Positions 5,036-7,615 of a stretch of DNA of 7,615 nucleotides are shown here, in pieces. The translations under genes were made by a program, and so were the position numbers. Each line of letters opens with the position of its first letter. The first letter of the stretch is position 1. Source of the stretch: Bacillota bacterium. GTDB lineage: Bacteria; Vulcanimicrobiota; JAMDEM01. The notes beneath the pieces were generated by a model. The model saw only the letters and a program-made list of their open reading frames with translations, did not search any database and had not been told where the DNA came from. The DNA lies in the NCBI GenBank assembly GCA_023486985.1, contig JAMDEM010000052.1, positions 10,218 to 17,832 of the forward strand, given 5' to 3'.

Positions 5036-5284
5036 GTAGTGGCAGACCTTGGTCTGCAAAAAAAGGCAAAGCAAGGTGCGTCCCGACCGAACAGGAAGGG
5101 TTTAGCGAAGCTAAAAGCACGGGTTTTTTTGAAACTTCTTGACGAACAAAGGTGAGTTTAGAAGTTTTTATAAAACCCCGAGGCAAAGCGGAGTCTAGAA
5201 GGTTCCGCGAAACCCTGATTTCAAGTATGAAGCCGAGCGAGCAGCTCGGCGAGAGCGAAGCGAACAATTAAGCTTTGCCACTAC
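5036..5284 (+). mobile_element. MITE-like 249-bp element between fabH and fabD
   Basis: Bounded by perfect 9-bp terminal inverted repeats, GTAGTGGCA (5036-5044) and TGCCACTAC (5276-5284). It has no credible gene but is dense in hairpins: GCAGAC-CTTG-GTCTGC (5042-5057), TTTAGC-GAA-GCTAAA (5101-5115), AAACTTCT/AGAAGTTT (5132-5139/5160-5167), GCGGA/TCCGC (5188-5192/5204-5208) and GCCGAGC-GAGCA-GCTCGGC (5232-5250). Two internal stretches, 5082-5113 and 5231-5262, look like diverged direct repeats, both ending near AGCGAAGC. I saw no clear target-site duplication (left flank ATAAAAG, right flank AATTATA). This is consistent with a non-autonomous insertion or a REP-like element mobilised in trans. 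Orientation is arbitrary. Confidence 0.6.
5082..5130 (+). terminator. Possible terminator inside the MITE-like element
   Basis: CCCG (5082-5085) can pair with CGGG (5120-5123) around the inner hairpin TTTAGC-GAA-GCTAAA, and a run of seven T follows (5124-5130). If it works, the insertion would attenuate read-through from fabH into fabD. The outer stem is short and the loops large, so this is tentative. Confidence 0.3.
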
Positions 5285-5294
5285 AATTATAAAC

Positions 5295-5348
5295 TACCCT
5301 GCAGCAAGACTGCGGGGTATTCGATCGCAAAATAAAAAGGGTTTGCGA
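5295..5348 (+). repeat. Third, diverged copy of the leader repeat before fabD
   Basis: A 10-bp hairpin, TACCCTGCAG (5295-5304) with CTGCGGGGTA (5310-5319), has one T-G wobble at the same place as in copy 1 at 3058-3079. It is followed by a CGCAAAA stretch (5326-5332) like the right half of copies 1 and 2. A second perfect 7-bp inverted repeat follows: TCGCAAA (5325-5331) and TTTGCGA (5342-5348). It abuts the MITE-like element and lies in the untranslated region before fabD. Confidence 0.55.
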
Positions 5349-5370
5349 GTTTTCTGAAGGGCACTATAAA
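5343..5370 (+). promoter_or_regulatory. Weak candidate promoter for fabD
   Basis: TTGCGA (5343-5348), a 16-bp spacer and TATAAA (5365-5370), 20 bp before the fabD ATG. The -35 box is provided by the end of the repeat. It matches consensus only partly. It would allow fabD-fabG-acpP to be expressed despite the insertion between fabH and fabD. Confidence 0.35.
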
Positions 5371-5390
5371 ATATATAAACGAGGGAAGAA

Positions 5391-6341
5391 ATGTCAGGAG
5401 TAGCTTTTGTTTTTCCGGGTCAGGGCGCTCAATATGTGGGAATGGGCCGGGACTTTAGCCGGGATTATTTTCAGGCTCAGGAAGTTTTTGAGACGGCTGA
5501 TAAAACTCTGGATTTTTCTTTAAGCAAGCTCTGCTGGGAAGGACCGGAAGAAGAGCTTAAGCAGACTGTCAATACCCAGCCGGCCATTGTTGCGGTAAGT
5601 CTTGCCGGCTTTAAAATTTTGACTGAGGAAGGATTTTATCCGGAAGTTGTTGCAGGCCACAGTGTCGGGGAATATGCGGCACTGGTTGCGGCAGGCGTGC
5701 TTGATGTTCCGGATGCCCTGAGGCTGGTAAGAAAAAGAGGCCAGTTTATGCAGGAAGCCGGAGAAAAATATCCAAGCACCATGGCGGCAATTCTCGGCTT
5801 ATCAAGAGAAAAGACTGAAGCGGCTTGCAAGGTTGCTTCAGAGGTTGGCGTTGTTGAGATAGCTAATTTAAACTGTCCCGATCAGATAGTTATATCAGGA
5901 GAAATTAACGCAGTGGAGAAAGCAAGGGAGATAGCCCTTCAGATGGGAGCTAAACGCGCCCTGCCTCTGGCGGTAAGCGCCGCTTTTCATTCAAGCCTTA
6001 TGCAGGAGCCGGCGGTAAAACTTGCCAGGGAACTTGATGAAATAGAATTTCAGGAGCCTCAGATACCGCTTGTTGCAAATGAAAGCGCTAATTATCTTAT
6101 GGCGTCGGCGGAAATTAAGTCCGCACTTAAAAGGCAGATTACCTCCAAAGTTCTCTGGGAAGATTCTATCAGAGCGATGCTGGAAAAAGGTGTTGACACT
6201 TTTGTAGAAATAGGACCGGGCACGGTTCTTAGCGGTCTTGTTAAAAAGATTTCAAAAGAAGTGAATGTTCTTAATGTTCAGGATTCGGTTAGTCTTGAGA
6301 AAACCATAAGGGAACTTTCCAATCTTGTGTTAAAAAGCTGA
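5391..6341 (+). CDS. fabD: Malonyl-CoA:ACP transacylase
   Basis: Transfers the malonyl group from malonyl-CoA to acyl carrier protein, supplying the extender unit for FabH and the elongating synthases. Seen: 316 residues, typical length; the N-terminal FVFPGQGAQYVGMG with oxyanion Gln11; nucleophile Ser91 in GHSVGEYAAL; malonate-binding Arg116 in RKRGQFMQE; catalytic His200 in AAFHSSLM; and the C-terminal VEIGPGTVLSGLVKK. All key residues are present. Start: GAGGGAAG at 5381-5388 immediately precedes the ATG. fabG follows after 45 bp. This is a stand-alone transacylase and not a polyketide-synthase domain, judged by its operon. Confidence 0.97.
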   Translation: MSGVAFVFPGQGAQYVGMGRDFSRDYFQAQEVFETADKTLDFSLSKLCWEGPEEELKQTVNTQPAIVAVSLAGFKILTEEGFYPEVVAGHSVGEYAALVAAGVLDVPDALRLVRKRGQFMQEAGEKYPSTMAAILGLSREKTEAACKVASEVGVVEIANLNCPDQIVISGEINAVEKAREIALQMGAKRALPLAVSAAFHSSLMQEPAVKLARELDEIEFQEPQIPLVANESANYLMASAEIKSALKRQITSKVLWEDSIRAMLEKGVDTFVEIGPGTVLSGLVKKISKEVNVLNVQDSVSLEKTIRELSNLVLKS

Positions 6342-6383
6342 AATGTCTGCTCTCGTCCTGTGGTAGAGGGATGGTTTTAAAGC

Positions 6384-6390
6384 GAGGTGA
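6384..6390 (+). promoter_or_regulatory. Shine-Dalgarno that questions the fabG start
   Basis: GAGGTGA overlaps the GTG codon at 6387 that gives the longest fabG frame. The only other purine-rich stretch, AGAGGG at 6365-6370, is 16 nt from that GTG, which is too far. GAGGTG is instead ideally spaced (6 nt) from an in-frame ATT at 6396. Confidence 0.5.
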
Positions 6391-7136
6391 AAAAAATTCT
6401 TAAAGAAAAAGTTGCTCTTGTGACAGGTTCAGCTCGGGGTATTGGAAGAGCCATAGCGTTAGAGCTTGCAAATAACGGCGCAAAAATTGCGGTTAATGAC
6501 CTTACTGCTGAATCCTGTGCTGATACAGTAAGAGAGATTGAAAGTCTTGGAGCAAAAGCAAAAGCTTTTGGAAGTAATGTGGCAAGCCTTGCTGAAGTTG
6601 AAAAGATGTTTGAAGATGTTATTTCTTGCTTCGGAAGGATTGATATACTTGTAAACAATGCGGGAATTACAAGAGATAATCTTCTTTTGCGCATGAAGGA
6701 GGAAGATTGGGATATTGTTTTGAATGTAAACTTAAAATCGGTTTATAACTGCACGAAGGCAGTTTCAAAATATATGATGAAGCAAAGAGCCGGCAGAATT
6801 GTTAATATTTCTTCGGTAATCGGGTTGATAGGAAACGCCGGGCAGGCAAATTATGCCGCTTCAAAAGCCGGAATTTTAGGATTTACCCGCTCGGCTGCAA
6901 GGGAGCTTGCTTCAAGAGGAATCAATGTTAATGCAGTGGCACCCGGTTTTATTCAAACTGAAATGACGGCAAAATTGCCGGAAGATTTAAAGGCGAAGAT
7001 GCTTAGCCAGATACCGTTAGGTGCTCTTGGCGATCCTGAAGATGTTGCAAAAGCTGTGCTTTTTCTTGTTTCAGACAATGCCAGATACATCAGCGGTCAG
7101 GTCTTGAATGTTGACGGCGGAATGGTGATGGCTTGA
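6387..7136 (+). CDS. fabG: 3-oxoacyl-[ACP] reductase
   Basis: Reduces beta-ketoacyl-ACP to beta-hydroxyacyl-ACP, the first reduction of each fatty-acid cycle; works as a cytosolic tetramer. Seen (numbering from the GTG): 249 residues, classical SDR fold; cofactor motif T13-GSARGI-G20; NNAG at 90-93; catalytic Ser143 in NISSVIG, Tyr156 and Lys160 in YAASK; the VAPGFIQTEMT and ISGQVLNVDGGM signatures. Asp38 ends the second strand (AVNDL), where an acidic residue can favour NADH over NADPH; this is an inference. The start is unsettled: GTG at 6387 has no well-placed Shine-Dalgarno, while ATT at 6396 does and gives the usual FabG beginning (LKEKVALVTG). It lies between fabD and acpP, 31 bp before acpP. 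Confidence 0.95.
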   Translation: MKKILKEKVALVTGSARGIGRAIALELANNGAKIAVNDLTAESCADTVREIESLGAKAKAFGSNVASLAEVEKMFEDVISCFGRIDILVNNAGITRDNLLLRMKEEDWDIVLNVNLKSVYNCTKAVSKYMMKQRAGRIVNISSVIGLIGNAGQANYAASKAGILGFTRSAARELASRGINVNAVAPGFIQTEMTAKLPEDLKAKMLSQIPLGALGDPEDVAKAVLFLVSDNARYISGQVLNVDGGMVMA

Positions 7137-7167
7137 TATATCCAACCTTTTGAGAGGAGGTGAGTAG

Positions 7168-7407
7168 ATGTCGGTTTTGGACAGAGTGAAGAAAATTGTT
7201 GTAGAACAGCTTGGTGTTGATGAAGAGCAAGTGACCTCAAATGCCTCTTTTACTGATGATTTAGGAGCAGATTCTCTGGATATTGTTGAGCTGGTGATGG
7301 CTCTGGAGCAGGAATTTAATCTTGAAATACCGGACGAGGATGCAGAAAAAATTTCCAATATCCAGGATGCTGTGCAATACATACAGGAGCACATTGATAA
7401 AGAGTAA
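7168..7407 (+). CDS. acpP: Acyl carrier protein
   Basis: The small acidic carrier that tethers growing fatty acyl chains. Seen: 79 residues; the four-helix ACP pattern with phosphopantetheine attachment Ser36 in GADSLDIVELVMALEQEF; a strongly acidic recognition helix; and a C-terminal IQDAVQYIQEHI. The serine should be modified by a holo-ACP synthase encoded elsewhere. Start: AGGAGGTGAG at 7155-7164, 7 nt (from GGAGG) before the ATG, one of the best ribosome-binding sites here, in keeping with the high demand for ACP. It is the last fab gene seen; fabF, a frequent next gene, does not follow. A hairpin lies 5 bp after the stop. Confidence 0.98.
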   Translation: MSVLDRVKKIVVEQLGVDEEQVTSNASFTDDLGADSLDIVELVMALEQEFNLEIPDEDAEKISNIQDAVQYIQEHIDKE

Positions 7408-7412
7408 CAAAA

Positions 7413-7441
7413 TGAAGTCCTGCGGCAAAAGCAGGACTTCA
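7413..7441 (+). terminator. Hairpin terminator after acpP
   Basis: TGAAGTCCTGC (7413-7423) pairs perfectly with GCAGGACTTCA (7431-7441) over a 7-nt loop, starting 5 nt after the acpP stop. The following GTGTTTATG is only weakly T-rich, so termination may be partial and the cinA-like gene may receive read-through. It may also set the 3' end of an abundant acpP transcript. Confidence 0.6.
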
Positions 7442-7457
7442 GTGTTTATGAGGGATA

Positions 7458-7615
7458 ATGAAAAGACTTGAAGAAGTTGCATCCCTGCTTCTTTTTGAGC
7501 ATAAGAAAACTATTTCCGTGGCAGAATCTTTAAGCGGCGGACTACTCGGACATCTTCTTACCAATATACCGGGAAGCTCCGGATATTTTATGGCAGGGAT
7601 AACTGCTTACAGTAA
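7458..7615 (+). CDS. CinA C-terminal-type nicotinamide-nucleotide amidase, partial
   Basis: Start of a gene cut by the window end after 52 codons. The protein begins MKRLEEVASLLLFEHKK and contains SVAESLSGGLLGHLLTNIPG followed by SSGYFMAGITAYS. This matches the hallmark of the PncC/CinA C-terminal domain (AES.TGG...L...PGSS.YF.GG...YSN), which deamidates nicotinamide mononucleotide in NAD salvage. The SLSGG form replaces the commoner SCTGG. The domain begins near residue 1, so this is either the single-domain PncC form or an arrangement without the N-terminal CinA domain; the downstream part is not visible. GAGGG at 7450-7454 is only 3 nt from the ATG, a poor spacing. It lies 50 bp after acpP, beyond the hairpin. 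Confidence 0.85.
   Translation, partial: MKRLEEVASLLLFEHKKTISVAESLSGGLLGHLLTNIPGSSGYFMAGITAYS

Noticed and set aside
4998..5267. Minus-strand open frame of 89 codons in the fabH-fabD gap
   Set aside because: No ribosome-binding site and no recognisable domain; the ASLxPSCSxG echoes come from internal DNA repeats of the MITE-like element.
6371..6403. Ten-codon ATG frame between fabD and fabG
   Set aside because: The purine-rich stretch directly abuts the ATG, so spacing is unsuitable, and the peptide has no notable composition.

Overview
The window reads as an AT-rich chromosomal stretch from an anaerobe-like bacterium with two membranes. Genes start behind strong Shine-Dalgarno sites of Firmicutes type (AGGAGGTGA). 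The fatty-acid cluster has the Firmicutes-like order yceD-rpmF-fabH-fabD-fabG-acpP. The first gene, however, encodes an outer-membrane beta-barrel protein that ends in the aromatic insertion signal expected in a diderm. A diderm Firmicute or a candidate-phylum diderm would fit; I cannot name the species. All recognised genes are on the + strand.

Layout. 1-99 is a perfect inverted copy of 746-844 and is either a fold-back artefact or one arm of an invertible segment. 119-1213 is an outer-membrane barrel gene that has probably lost its 5' end. 1232-2243 holds a DsrE-like sulfur-transfer protein and a five-helix CopD-like membrane protein, closed by a hairpin terminator. 2284-2897 is a compact regulatory unit: a perfect consensus promoter, an ArsR-family repressor with a C-terminal CxCxC cluster, and a 33-residue CGCGC micropeptide behind an ideal ribosome-binding site. 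Related AT-rich operator-like motifs lie in front of both genes, and a 13-bp hairpin ends the unit. 2898-3205 has no gene; it carries a second perfect consensus promoter and two tandem copies of a structured repeat that form the 5' leader of the next operon. 3206-7407 holds yceD, rpmF, fabH, fabD, fabG and acpP: a 23S rRNA/L32-associated protein, ribosomal protein L32, and the initiation, malonyl-loading, ketoreduction and carrier proteins of type II fatty-acid synthesis. plsX, often found before fabH, is absent. fabH and fabD are separated by 398 bp without a gene (4993-5390), filled by a 249-bp MITE-like element with 9-bp terminal inverted repeats and by a third, diverged copy of the leader repeat. 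7458-7615 is the start of a CinA/PncC-type nicotinamide-nucleotide amidase gene, cut by the window end.

How it works together. FabD makes malonyl-ACP from AcpP, FabH condenses it with acetyl-CoA, and FabG reduces the ketoacyl-ACP. Placing these behind yceD-rpmF couples lipid synthesis to ribosome production. The DsrE/CopD-like/ArsR/micropeptide group looks like a small thiol- or metal-linked response module, but its ligand is unknown. The most unusual material is non-coding: the covarying tandem leader hairpins, the MITE-like insert in the fab operon, and the ArsR-CGCGC micropeptide unit.
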